Assembly (NCBI GenBank): GCA_023387335.1
Contig: JAEWIF010000057.1
Span: forward strand, 124,001-188,000
Direction: 5' to 3'
From: Pseudomonadota bacterium
GTDB taxonomy: Bacteria > Pseudomonadota > Gammaproteobacteria > Burkholderiales > Burkholderiaceae_C
DNA length: 64,000 bases
The notes under the pieces are model-generated. The model saw only the letters and a list, made by a program, of their open reading frames with translations. It was not told the origin of the DNA and ran no database searches. Positions 28,137-36,696 of the stretch are shown here, one piece after another (position 1 is the stretch's first letter; each line of letters opens with the position of its first letter). The translations under genes were made by a program, and so were the position numbers.

Positions 28137-30097
28137 GGATTCCTGTTCAGCGCGAGCGACTGCGCCACGTGGGCCCGCCGGGGCCAGAACCAGATCGTTC
28201 CGGCGAGCGCGATCGGCGCGCTGAACCACACCACCGCCCAGGGCGTGAACACCAGGCCCACGAACAGGGCGGTGGTGGCCAGGGACGCGATGAAGGGCCA
28301 GTACGAGGGCTCGGGGAAATGCGTGCGGTGGTCCAGCTGCGCGTCCACCACGGTCGTGACCAGGTGCTCGCGCGTGACGGCCGACAGGCCGCTGACGTGG
28401 GTCGGCTCGCCGGCGGGCACGGGCTCCCAGAGCGGATACGCGCCGTGCACCACGGGCACCACCGGGAAGTTGGAGGGCGCCGGTGGCGAGGCGGTCGCCC
28501 ATTCGAGCGTGCCCGCGCCCCAGGGGTCGGCGCCCGCCACCAGGCCGCGGCGGCCGCTGAGCACGGCGTTGACCAGCGTGGACAGGATGCCCAGCGCCAG
28601 CGTCACCGCGCCGACCGTGGCCAGCAGGTTCATCGAGTCCCAGCCCATGCCCGCCTGGTAGGTGTAGACGCGCCGCGGCATGCCCTGCAGGCCCAGCCAG
28701 TGCATCGGGAAGAAGGCGACGTTGAAGCCCACGAACATCAGCCAGAACGAGAGCTTGCCCAGGCCCTCGCCCATCACCCGGCCGGTGAACTTGGGATACC
28801 AGTAGTACAGCGCGCCGAACAGCGGGAACACCGCGCCGCCGATCAGCACGTAGTGCAGGTGCGCCACCACGAAATAGGTGTCGTGCAGTTGCGAGTCGAG
28901 CGACACCGAGGCCAGCATCAGCCCGGTCATGCCGCCCAGCACCAGGATGAAGAAGAACGACAGCGCGAACAGCATCGGCGTGCGCAGCACCAGCCGGCCG
29001 CCGCGCAGCGTCGCCAGCCAGCAGAAGATCTGCACCGCGCTCGGCACGGCGATCAGGATGCTGGCCGCGGTGAAGAAGGCCTTGCCCAGCTCCGGCAGGT
29101 TGGTGGCGAACATGTGGTGCACCCACAGCCCGAACGCCAGGAAGCCGGTGGCGACCAGCGACAGCACCATGGCCGTGTAGCCGAAGATCGGCCGCCGGCT
29201 GAAGGTGGAGATGATCGCGGACAGGAAGCCCAGGCCGGGGATGAAGATCAGGTAGACCTCGGGGTGGCCGAAGAACCAGAACAGGTGCTGCCACAGGAGC
29301 GGGTCGCCGCCCTCGCCCGCGTTGTAGAAATGCGTGCCCACCAGCCGGTCCAGCAGCAGCGCGGTGCTGGCCAGCATCACGGCCGGCATCGCGAACAGCA
29401 CGATGAAGGCCGTCACCAGCATGGCCCACACGAACAGCGGCATGCGGGCCAGCGTCATGCCCGGCGCGCGCAGCTTGAACACGGTCGTGCTGATCACCAC
29501 CGCCTCGATCAGCGCGGAGAGCTCGGTGAAGGTGATCATCTGCGCCCAGAAGTCGACGCGCTTGCCCACGCCGTACTCGGGCCCGGACAGCGGCGGATAG
29601 GCGAACCAGCCGGCGTCGCCCGCGCTGTTGAGGAAGAACGCGATCCAGAGCATCAGGCCGCCGAACAGGAACACCCAGTACGCGAATGCGTTCATGCGCG
29701 GGAACGCCACGCTGCGGGCGCCGATCATCAGCGGGATGAGGTAGCTGGCCATGGCCTGCATCACCGGCACGGCGAACAGGAACATCATGGTCGTGCCGTG
29801 CATGGTGAAGACCTGGTTGTAGAGGTCCGGCCCCATCAGGCCGTTCTCCGGCTTGGCCAGCTGCATGCGCATCAGCGCGGCCAGCAGCCCGCCGCCCGCG
29901 AAGAAGGCCAGCGTGGTCACCAGGAACCGCTTGGCGATGGTCTTGTGGTTCACCGCCGCGAACCAGCCGAACAGGCCCGGCGGATCGGCCCAGGTCTCGT
30001 CGAGCGCGCGCGCGGCGGCGGAGCCGGGGTCCGGGTCCCCGTCCTTGAGCCGCGCGGCTTCCGGGTTCGGCTTCTCGCCCAGCGGTCCGTGCCTCAC
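28133..30097 (-). CDS. ctaD: Cytochrome c oxidase subunit I with atypical proton channels
   Basis: Subunit I, 654 residues, about 14 helices. It holds low-spin haem, haem a3 and CuB: ligands are visible in FTMHGTTMM, GHPEVY (with the cross-linked Tyr), WVHHMF and VVAHLHYVL. Compared by eye with the Paracoccus enzyme, the D-channel entrance IGAPDMAFPRMNN reads IGARSVAFPRMNA here, and the K-channel Lys in PTGIKVF is Gln (PSAVQIF). The Glu of GHPEVY is kept. A C-terminal extension past LEWATASPPAP adds two helices, as in caa3 enzymes. The GTG start overlaps the coxB stop as GTGA. Confidence 0.93.
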   Translation of the reverse strand: MRHGPLGEKPNPEAARLKDGDPDPGSAAARALDETWADPPGLFGWFAAVNHKTIAKRFLVTTLAFFAGGGLLAALMRMQLAKPENGLMGPDLYNQVFTMHGTTMMFLFAVPVMQAMASYLIPLMIGARSVAFPRMNAFAYWVFLFGGLMLWIAFFLNSAGDAGWFAYPPLSGPEYGVGKRVDFWAQMITFTELSALIEAVVISTTVFKLRAPGMTLARMPLFVWAMLVTAFIVLFAMPAVMLASTALLLDRLVGTHFYNAGEGGDPLLWQHLFWFFGHPEVYLIFIPGLGFLSAIISTFSRRPIFGYTAMVLSLVATGFLAFGLWVHHMFATNLPELGKAFFTAASILIAVPSAVQIFCWLATLRGGRLVLRTPMLFALSFFFILVLGGMTGLMLASVSLDSQLHDTYFVVAHLHYVLIGGAVFPLFGALYYWYPKFTGRVMGEGLGKLSFWLMFVGFNVAFFPMHWLGLQGMPRRVYTYQAGMGWDSMNLLATVGAVTLALGILSTLVNAVLSGRRGLVAGADPWGAGTLEWATASPPAPSNFPVVPVVHGAYPLWEPVPAGEPTHVSGLSAVTREHLVTTVVDAQLDHRTHFPEPSYWPFIASLATTALFVGLVFTPWAVVWFSAPIALAGTIWFWPRRAHVAQSLALNRNP

Positions 30098-31128
30098 TTG
30101 AGGGTCTCCAGGTAGGCCACGATCGCCTGCAGGTCTTGCGCGGACATCGGCGTGGCCGGCATGTTGGTGCCCGGCTTGAACTTCTGCGGATCGGCGATCC
30201 AGGCGGACAGTTGGGCGGCCGTGTTGGGCAGGGTTCCCGCCGCCAGCGTGCGGCGCGAGGCCAGGTGCGTCAGGTCAGGCGCGCGCTTGCCGCCGGCCTG
30301 CGTGCCCTGGACCGTGTGGCACAAGGCGCAGGAGAGCGACTGGAACAGCTGCTGCCCTCGTTGCGCGCGCGGATCGCCCGGGTCCGCCGCCGGCTTGCGC
30401 TGCGACTGCAGCCAGCCCTCGAACTCCTCGGGCGTGTGCGCCACCACCAGCAGCCCCATCAGCGCGTGCTGGTAGCCGCAGAACTCGGCGCACTGGCCGC
30501 GGTACACGCCCGGCTTGTCGGCCTGGAAGTTCATGAGCGCCGTGCGGCCGGGGATGAGGTCCTTCTTGCCAGCCAGGTTGGGGATCCACAGGCTGTGGAT
30601 GACGTCGTCCGAGTTCAGCTTGACCACCACCGTGCGGCCCGTCGGGATGTGGATCTCGTTGGCGGTCTCCATCAGGTCGGACGGCGAGCCCTGCGGGTAG
30701 CGCACGGTCCACCACCACTGGTGCGCCGTGACCTCGATGGTCAGCGCGTCCGGCGGCGGGATGCGGCCGATCGCGCGGTCAGTGAACACGCTGGCGAGGA
30801 TCAGGAACAGCAGCAGCACGGTGGACGCCATCACCGCGCGCACCACGTTGCGGCGGCTGCGCGTCTCGGGCGCGGCCGCGTCGGGCCGCAATGCGGGCGA
30901 GCCTTCGGCCGCGCGCGGCGTGCGCCACAGGATCCACAGCAGCACGGCCAGGATGGCGCCGAACACCACCGAGCAGACCAGCACGAACAGGCGCCACAGG
31001 CGCTCGATGTCGGCGGCCTGCGGCCCCATCGGGTCCAGCGCGGAATGCGGCGCGTCGGGCAACGGCGTGGCCGCGCACACCGCCAGTGCCGCGCCGGCCA
31101 GCAGCAGCAAGGCGATGCCGCGCTTCAC
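30094..31128 (-). CDS. ctaC: Cytochrome c oxidase subunit II with fused cytochrome c domain
   Basis: A 344-residue caa3-type subunit II: signal peptide, two membrane helices (about 40-62 and 92-112), a CuA domain with GQCAEFCGYQHALM (two Cys, Glu, His, Met) and IHSLWIPN, and a C-terminal haem c domain with CALCH and the Met ligand in GTNMPATPM. Electrons pass from a soluble cytochrome through haem c and CuA to subunit I. The GTG start at 31128 overlaps the upstream cytochrome gene as GTGA. Confidence 0.93.
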   Translation of the reverse strand: MKRGIALLLLAGAALAVCAATPLPDAPHSALDPMGPQAADIERLWRLFVLVCSVVFGAILAVLLWILWRTPRAAEGSPALRPDAAAPETRSRRNVVRAVMASTVLLLFLILASVFTDRAIGRIPPPDALTIEVTAHQWWWTVRYPQGSPSDLMETANEIHIPTGRTVVVKLNSDDVIHSLWIPNLAGKKDLIPGRTALMNFQADKPGVYRGQCAEFCGYQHALMGLLVVAHTPEEFEGWLQSQRKPAADPGDPRAQRGQQLFQSLSCALCHTVQGTQAGGKRAPDLTHLASRRTLAAGTLPNTAAQLSAWIADPQKFKPGTNMPATPMSAQDLQAIVAYLETLK

Positions 31129-31709
31129 CGCTGCGGTCCTCCGGTCGGCTGGTCTGGCGGCAGCTGTTCGGCCTTGGCACGCACCGGCGGCCGCGCGTTC
31201 TCGGGCAGGCCGGGATAGAGCGTGTCCGAACGCGAAGGCGAGACGTCCTTGTCCAGCTGCCCGCCCATCGACCGGACGTAGGCCACGATCTGCCAGACCT
31301 GGTCCTCGGGGATGTGGCCGCCGAACGAGGGCATGCCGTTGGGCCGCCCCTTGGTGATGCTCTCGAACACCTGCGCCGGCGAACTGCCGTAGCGCCATTC
31401 CGCATCCATCAGCGCCGGACCCATGCCGCCCCCGCCGTTCGCGTGGCAGCCGTTGCAGTTGTACCAGCGGTAGAGGCGCTTGCCCTGCGCCACGCCGAAC
31501 GCGTTGTCGTCGTAGGGGCTGTTGTCGTTCGCGGGTTTCTTCACGCCGCCGCCCAGCGGTACCGCGGGCTGGTTGGCGGAGGCGCGCGGTGACGAGGGAA
31601 CCGTCGACGAGTTGTCCCTGGGCGTGTCGAAGGAGCGCGACTCGCGCTCGCAGCCCGCCAGCGCGAAGGCCGCGATCAGCGCGGCAAGGAGTCCGGGCCG
31701 GGCGTTCAC
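31125..31709 (-). CDS. Cytochrome c lipoprotein (XoxG-like position)
   Basis: A protein of 194 residues that starts with GTG and has a lipoprotein signal ending LAGC at about residue 20, so it would be anchored in the periplasm. One haem c site, CNGCH, is followed by a probable Met ligand in GMPSFGGHIPEDQ. Its place between the dehydrogenase/XoxJ genes and the oxidase suggests that it takes electrons from PQQ and passes them to the oxidase. The family is class I cytochrome c; the partner assignment is inference. Confidence 0.82.
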   Translation of the reverse strand: MNARPGLLAALIAAFALAGCERESRSFDTPRDNSSTVPSSPRASANQPAVPLGGGVKKPANDNSPYDDNAFGVAQGKRLYRWYNCNGCHANGGGGMGPALMDAEWRYGSSPAQVFESITKGRPNGMPSFGGHIPEDQVWQIVAYVRSMGGQLDKDVSPSRSDTLYPGLPENARPPVRAKAEQLPPDQPTGGPQR

Positions 31710-32512
31710 GGCCGCATCTCGACGCGGGGCACGCCGTACTCGGCGAGGATCGCGTCGATCTCCGGTTGGTGCCGCCGCACCGCCTCCTGCAATCGCTGCA
31801 GCAGGGCCGCGTCGTCGCGCCGCACGCCCATCGCGATGTCGAAGTCGAAGTGCTGGTCGCGCGGCAGGTCGGGCGGCGGTGCGAGGCGCACCACGGTCAT
31901 CGCGACCGGCGACTGCCTGGCGAACCAGCCCGCCTGCGGCCCCCACACCAGCGCGCCGTCGAGCTCGCCCGCGGCGAGCGCCTCTACGATGCGTTGCGCC
32001 GCCGGACGCTCGCCCGCGATCGGGAAGCCGACCACTTGCGCGCCGGGCGCGTGGCGCGCGAGCGCGAAGCCGGGCGGCGACGCGGCCATGTCGTTGCCGA
32101 TCAGCTGCAGGCCGATGCGCAGCCTGGCCAGCCGTGGGTCGTCGAAATCCTTCGGCGGCGGACCCGCGTCGGCGCGCTGCACCCAGACGTAGCTGGAGCG
32201 GTAGTACGGCGCCGTAAGCCTGGCTCGCTCGAAGCCGACGGGCAGCCCGACGATGACATCGCACAGGCCCGCGCCCATGGTCTTGCGCACGAAGCCGCGG
32301 CGGTCCGGCAGCCACGCGTACTGCAGCTGCATGCCCATCTCGCGCGCCAGCAGCCGCGCGATGCGGTCCTCGAAGCCGCTGCCGTCGGCATGCGAATGCG
32401 GCAGGTTGTCGGGATCGGCGCAGATGCGCAGCACGTCGGTGGGCGCGGGTTCGGCGGCGGCCGAGGTCGCACCCATCAGCATCGCGATCAGCAGCGACGG
32501 CACGCGCTTCAC
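31706..32512 (-). CDS. Quinoprotein-associated periplasmic binding protein (MoxJ/XoxJ-like)
   Basis: This protein of 268 residues has a GTG start, a signal peptide ending SAAAEPAP and a family 3 solute-binding fold (LRICADPDNLPHSHADGSGFE, then DVIVGLPVGFERA). This type is found next to PQQ methanol/ethanol dehydrogenases, as MoxJ or XoxJ, where it is thought to help the dehydrogenase mature instead of feeding a transporter; no permease or ATPase is nearby. Overlaps with both neighbours are of the GTGA type. Confidence 0.85.
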   Translation of the reverse strand: MKRVPSLLIAMLMGATSAAAEPAPTDVLRICADPDNLPHSHADGSGFEDRIARLLAREMGMQLQYAWLPDRRGFVRKTMGAGLCDVIVGLPVGFERARLTAPYYRSSYVWVQRADAGPPPKDFDDPRLARLRIGLQLIGNDMAASPPGFALARHAPGAQVVGFPIAGERPAAQRIVEALAAGELDGALVWGPQAGWFARQSPVAMTVVRLAPPPDLPRDQHFDFDIAMGVRRDDAALLQRLQEAVRRHQPEIDAILAEYGVPRVEMRP

Positions 32513-34275
32513 CTGGCCGCTCCCCCGAGCGCGAACACGTAGAGCATCCCGCCGGCCTGCGTGACCTGCGAAAGATCCTTCATCGCGTTGACGAACCCCA
32601 GCGCCGCGCCCGCGTCGCGGGGATCGAGCCGCGCCGACACGATCGCGCCCGCCCAGCCACCGACGCCGGCCAGCACCGCGATGTACTGGCGCCCGTCGGG
32701 ACCGCGATAGCTGATCGGCTGGCCGATGATCCCGGAGGCGGTCTTGAACTTCCACAGCTCCTTCCCGCTGCGAGCGTCCACCGCCTTGAACCAGCCGTCC
32801 ATGGTCCCGTAGAACACCACGTCGCCGGCGGTGGCGAGCGCGCCGCTCCACACCGGGAACTCCTCGCGGATCTCCCAGGCCTTGCGACCCGCCAGCACGT
32901 CCCAGGCGGTGAACACGCCGCGGTGTCCGCCGGGCCCGGGGTACATCTTCACGTCGGCGCCGACGTAGGGCGTGCCCGCGATGTAGCTCGCCTGCGATGT
33001 CACCGTGTCCTGGCACAGGTTCTGGTGCGGGATGTAGAGCAGCCGCGTGCGCGGCGACCAGGCCGAGGGCTGCCAGTCCTTCGCGCCCGGCGAGGCCGGG
33101 CAGATGCTGCGCACCGGCTCGCCCGCGCGCGGATCCTTCTGCGGGTTGTACTTGAGCGCGCCCGTCTGCAGGTCCACGCCCGTGCTCGTGGTGACGTGCA
33201 CGAAGGGCGTGGCGGACAGCACCTGGCCGGTGGCGCGGTCCATCACGTAGACGTAGCCGTTGCGTTCGGGACGGACCAGCAGCTTGCGCGGCTGGCCGCC
33301 GAAAGGCGCATCGATCAGCACGTTCTCGTTGACGGCGTCGTAGTCGTGCAGGTCGTGCGGGCTGAACTGGTAGAACCAGACCGCCTCGCCGGTGTCGGGC
33401 TTGCGGGCGAACACGCCGGACGTCCACTTGTTGTCGCCGGGGCGCTGCTCCGGATTCCAGGGGCCCGGGTTCCCGGTGCCGTAATAGATCAGGTCGAGCT
33501 GCGGGTCGTACGATATCCAGCCCCACACGGTGCCGCCGCCGATCTTCCAGGCCTCGGGCGGCCAGGTCTTCACGCCGAGGTCGCTGCCCTGGTCGCTCTT
33601 GTAGTGGGGCTTGAAGTTCGGGCCGATGAGCACGTCCTTGTCGGGACCGGTGCTGTACGCACGCCAGGCGATCCTGCCGGTGGCGGTGTCCAGCGCGGTG
33701 AGCCAGCCGCGCACGCCCATCTCGCCGCCGCTGTTGCCGACCAGCACCTTGTCCTTCACCACCAGCGGCGCCATCGTCATGCTCTCGCCGCGCTTGATCT
33801 CGCCGAGCCGGGTGCGCCAGATCTCCTTGCCCGTCTTCGCATCGACGGCAATGGTCTGGTTGTCGAGCGTGTTGATGAACACCCGACCCTGGCTGTAGGC
33901 GGCCCCGCGGTTGACCGTGTCGCAGCAGGCCACGCCTTGCGAGCTCGGGCTGGGCGCCGGATCGAAGCGCCACTTGAGCGATGCGCCCGGCTTGGTGAGG
34001 TCGAGCGCGAACAGCGGGTTCGGGTACGGCCCCACGATGAACATCGTGTCCTCGGCCACGATGGGCGCCGCCTCGTGGCCGCGCGACAGGCCGGTCGGGA
34101 AACTGAAGGCCAGCTCGAGCCGGGCCACGTTGGCCGTGCCGATCTCAGCGAGGGAGGAAAAACGCGTGCTCGCGTGGTCGCGAGCCGCCATGGTCCACTG
34201 TCCGTCGTCGGCCGGCTGCGACCAGGCGACGGTCGCGGCCAGAGCGCTCGCAATGGCGAGCGGGGCACACCTCAT
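32509..34275 (-). CDS. PQQ-dependent alcohol dehydrogenase, lanthanide type
   Basis: An eight-bladed quinoprotein of 588 residues with a signal peptide (1-20). Adjacent cysteines Cys117-Cys118 form the ring disulfide. The metal and catalytic residues of methanol dehydrogenase are present as Glu185, Asn269 and Asp311, and Asp313 stands two residues after the catalytic Asp (DYD), the position that marks lanthanide-using enzymes (XoxF, PedH); calcium enzymes have Ala or Ser there. There is no haem c domain. The ATG at 34275 is chosen because GGGAG lies 8 bases upstream; an ATG at 34281 is possible. The alcohol substrate is unknown. Confidence 0.92.
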   Translation of the reverse strand: MRCAPLAIASALAATVAWSQPADDGQWTMAARDHASTRFSSLAEIGTANVARLELAFSFPTGLSRGHEAAPIVAEDTMFIVGPYPNPLFALDLTKPGASLKWRFDPAPSPSSQGVACCDTVNRGAAYSQGRVFINTLDNQTIAVDAKTGKEIWRTRLGEIKRGESMTMAPLVVKDKVLVGNSGGEMGVRGWLTALDTATGRIAWRAYSTGPDKDVLIGPNFKPHYKSDQGSDLGVKTWPPEAWKIGGGTVWGWISYDPQLDLIYYGTGNPGPWNPEQRPGDNKWTSGVFARKPDTGEAVWFYQFSPHDLHDYDAVNENVLIDAPFGGQPRKLLVRPERNGYVYVMDRATGQVLSATPFVHVTTSTGVDLQTGALKYNPQKDPRAGEPVRSICPASPGAKDWQPSAWSPRTRLLYIPHQNLCQDTVTSQASYIAGTPYVGADVKMYPGPGGHRGVFTAWDVLAGRKAWEIREEFPVWSGALATAGDVVFYGTMDGWFKAVDARSGKELWKFKTASGIIGQPISYRGPDGRQYIAVLAGVGGWAGAIVSARLDPRDAGAALGFVNAMKDLSQVTQAGGMLYVFALGGAAR

Positions 34276-34377
34276 CTGCATCTCTCCCTGACGTGCCCCT
34301 TCGCTCCCCGGCGCGGCCTGCATGGGCCGCTGCTCTTGATTTTTCAGTGTACCCGTGGCGCGCCCTTTTGGGGCATC

Positions 34378-34968
34378 ATGGACGGCGATGCAACGTCGAG
34401 CGAAAGAGTGAGCTCTTCTATAGAGAAGGGCCAGCGCCACGGGTGGGCGAACATCACCTTGCACTGGCTGTTAGCGGTTGCGCTGATCTATCAGGTCCTG
34501 CTGGGCTGGTGGATGCTGGGCCTTCCCAAGTCGTCCCCCGGCTTGCGTGCCGGCTGGTTCAATTTCCACAAATCCATCGGCCTTTCCATCCTCGTCTTCG
34601 TGCTGGTGCGGCTCATGCTGCGCCTGCGGGACCCCGTCGCCCCTCTCGCGCTGCCCGACTGGCAGCGTCGAGCCGCGACGGGCAACCATGCGCTGCTCTA
34701 CGCCTGCATGCTGTCGCTGCCGTTGAGCGGCTACCTGGGCTCGGTCTTCAGCGGCCATCCGGTCCGGTTCTTCGGCGTGGTGCTGCCCGCCTGGGCCGGT
34801 GCGTCGCCGGCGGGCAAGCAGTTCTTGTCCGCGCTGCACCTGGGGCTGGTCTGGGCGTTCATGGGCCTGGTCGGCGTGCATGTGGCGGCCGCCTTGTGGC
34901 ATTGGCTGCAACGCGACGGCGTGACCGCCCGCATGGGCCTGCCCGCGCTGCGAAGGAAAACGCCGTGA
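34378..34968 (+). CDS. Cytochrome b561-type membrane protein
   Basis: This 196-residue diheme cytochrome b has four membrane helices and His residues in ITLHWLL, FNFHKSIG, TGNHALLY and LHLGLVW...VGVHVAA that can bind two haems. Such proteins move electrons between quinone and periplasmic partners. It is divergent from the PQQ dehydrogenase gene, 102 bases away, and its stop overlaps the propeller gene as GTGA. A role in the same alcohol-oxidation system is inferred from this placement. Confidence 0.85.
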   Translation: MDGDATSSERVSSSIEKGQRHGWANITLHWLLAVALIYQVLLGWWMLGLPKSSPGLRAGWFNFHKSIGLSILVFVLVRLMLRLRDPVAPLALPDWQRRAATGNHALLYACMLSLPLSGYLGSVFSGHPVRFFGVVLPAWAGASPAGKQFLSALHLGLVWAFMGLVGVHVAAALWHWLQRDGVTARMGLPALRRKTP

Positions 34969-35909
34969 GACGCCGGCCGCTGCTCGCGTTGCCGCTCCTC
35001 GCCGCCCTGCCTAGGGCCTTCGCGGACACCTCCGCGGTGTACGTGCCCAACGAGAAATCCGGCACCGTCAGCGTGATCGATCCGGCTCGCGACGAGGTCG
35101 TGCGCGAGTGGGCCGTCGGCGGGCGCCCGCGCGGCATCGCGTTGTCGCCCGACGGTGCGCGGCTCTACCTGAGCGACGGGGCGCGCGGCGCGCTGGTGGT
35201 GGTCTCGACGGCCGACGGACAACTGCAGGCGACCGTCAAGCTCGGTCCCTCGCCCGAAGGCCTGTACCGCTCCTCGGACGGCCGCTGGCTCGCGGTGGCG
35301 GTGGAGGAGGACAACGCGGTCGCGCTGGTCGATGCGCGAACGCTGGAGGTCGTGGCCCGGATCGCGACGGAAGGCCGCAACCCGGAGCACGCGGTGTTCT
35401 CGCTCGACGGTCGCTGGCTCTACGTCAGCGCCGAGGACGCATCGCAGGTGGACGTGGTCGACGTCGCCGCGCGCAAGCAGGTGGGCGCCATCGCCGTGGG
35501 CCGTCGGCCGCGCGGGATAGCCTTCACGCCGGACGGCCGCACGGCCTGGGTGGCATGCGAGCTGGACAGCAGCATCCACGCGATCGACGTCGAGCGCCAC
35601 GCCGCCGTCGCCCGGCTGGCGGGCGGCGAGTTCTGCAATGGCGTCTGCGTCAGCCCCGACGGCAAGCGCGTCTACGTTTCCAACGGCCGGGGCGCCAGCA
35701 TCTCGGTGGTGGATGCCGCCGGGCGGCGCATCGTGGGCACCGTTCCCGTCGGGCAGCGGCCCTGGAACATGGCGCTGGCCGCCGACGGCAGCCGGCTCTA
35801 CGTGGCGAACGGGCGGTCGAACTCGGTGTCGGTGGTGGACACGGCCGGCCTGCGCAAGCTGCGGGACATCGGCGTCGGCGAAGCGCCCTGGGGCGCCGTC
35901 ACCGGCTGA
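34965..35909 (+). CDS. YVTN-type beta-propeller protein, PQQ-catabolism associated
   Basis: A protein of 314 residues with a GTG start, a signal peptide (about 1-22, ending RAFADTS) and roughly seven blades built on the repeat VSVID...GxRPxGIAxSPDGxRLYV. It resembles the family known as the PQQ-dependent catabolism-associated beta-propeller protein. The binding partner is unknown; location next to the quinoprotein genes supports a periplasmic role with them. It is coupled to the b561 gene. Confidence 0.83.
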   Translation: MRRRPLLALPLLAALPRAFADTSAVYVPNEKSGTVSVIDPARDEVVREWAVGGRPRGIALSPDGARLYLSDGARGALVVVSTADGQLQATVKLGPSPEGLYRSSDGRWLAVAVEEDNAVALVDARTLEVVARIATEGRNPEHAVFSLDGRWLYVSAEDASQVDVVDVAARKQVGAIAVGRRPRGIAFTPDGRTAWVACELDSSIHAIDVERHAAVARLAGGEFCNGVCVSPDGKRVYVSNGRGASISVVDAAGRRIVGTVPVGQRPWNMALAADGSRLYVANGRSNSVSVVDTAGLRKLRDIGVGEAPWGAVTG

Positions 35910-35922
35910 CCCGCCCTTCCCT

Positions 35923-36696
35923 TCAGACCTTGCTGAAGTCGGGCTTGCGCTTTTCCATGAAGGCGGTGAACGCCTCGCGTGCCGCCGGCTCGCGCAGCAT
36001 GCGGCCGAAGCTCGCGCCCTCGTCCTGCATCTGCTGCAGGACGGCGGCCTGCTGCGGTTTCTTCATCAGGCGCTTGGTCTCGACCAGCGCGGACAGCGGC
36101 TTGGCCGCGAGCTTGCGCGCCTGCGCCTGGGCGTAGGCATTGGCCTCGGTAGGCGGCAGCACGCGGTTGACCAGGCCCGCCTCCTGCGCGGCCTCGGCCA
36201 TGAAGGGCTCGCCCAGCAGCAGCGCCTCGGCCGCGCGGTGGTAGCCGAACATCTGCGGCACCAGCAGGCTGGAAGCCGCCTCCGGGCACAGGCCGAGGTT
36301 GACGAACGGCAGCGAGAACGCCGCGTTGTCGCCGGCGAACACCAGGTCGCAGTGGAACAGCATCGTGGTGCCGACGCCCACCGCCGGACCGCAGACCGCG
36401 GCGATCAGCGGCTTCGGGAACGTGGCGATGGCGCGCAGGAAGCGGAACACCGGCGAGTCGGGGCCCGCAGGCGGCTGGTTGAGGAAGTCGCCGATGTCGT
36501 TGCCGGCCGAGAAGATGGTCTCGTGCCCCTGCAGCACCACCACGCGCACCGCGGCGTTCTTCCCGGCGCCTTCGATCGCATCGGCCATGGCGCCGTACAT
36601 CGCCGAGGTGATCGAGTTCTTGCGCTCGAGCCGGTTGAAGGTGATGGTGAGCACGCCGCCTTCGGCGTGGGCAAGGATGTCGGTGGTGGTTGTCAT
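35923..36696 (-). CDS. Enoyl-CoA hydratase/isomerase family protein
   Basis: This crotonase-fold enzyme has 257 residues. The oxyanion-hole segments are IFSAGNDIGDF and CGPAVGVGTTML, and the latter region lacks the two catalytic glutamates in their usual form (LGLCPEAASS keeps one), so it might be an isomerase or hydrolase instead of a hydratase. It would work in acyl-CoA breakdown. It overlaps the DsbA-like gene as ATGA and is the last gene of the beta-oxidation block. Confidence 0.85.
   Translation of the reverse strand: MTTTTDILAHAEGGVLTITFNRLERKNSITSAMYGAMADAIEGAGKNAAVRVVVLQGHETIFSAGNDIGDFLNQPPAGPDSPVFRFLRAIATFPKPLIAAVCGPAVGVGTTMLFHCDLVFAGDNAAFSLPFVNLGLCPEAASSLLVPQMFGYHRAAEALLLGEPFMAEAAQEAGLVNRVLPPTEANAYAQAQARKLAAKPLSALVETKRLMKKPQQAAVLQQMQDEGASFGRMLREPAAREAFTAFMEKRKPDFSKV

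Noticed and set aside
28124..30115. Long plus-strand frame opposite ctaD.
   Set aside because: The opposite strand encodes an unmistakable oxidase subunit I; the plus frame has no membrane segments or motifs and is low-complexity.
34965..36136. Extra frames over the beta-propeller gene.
   Set aside because: They follow the same codons in other frames and break the clear propeller repeats.
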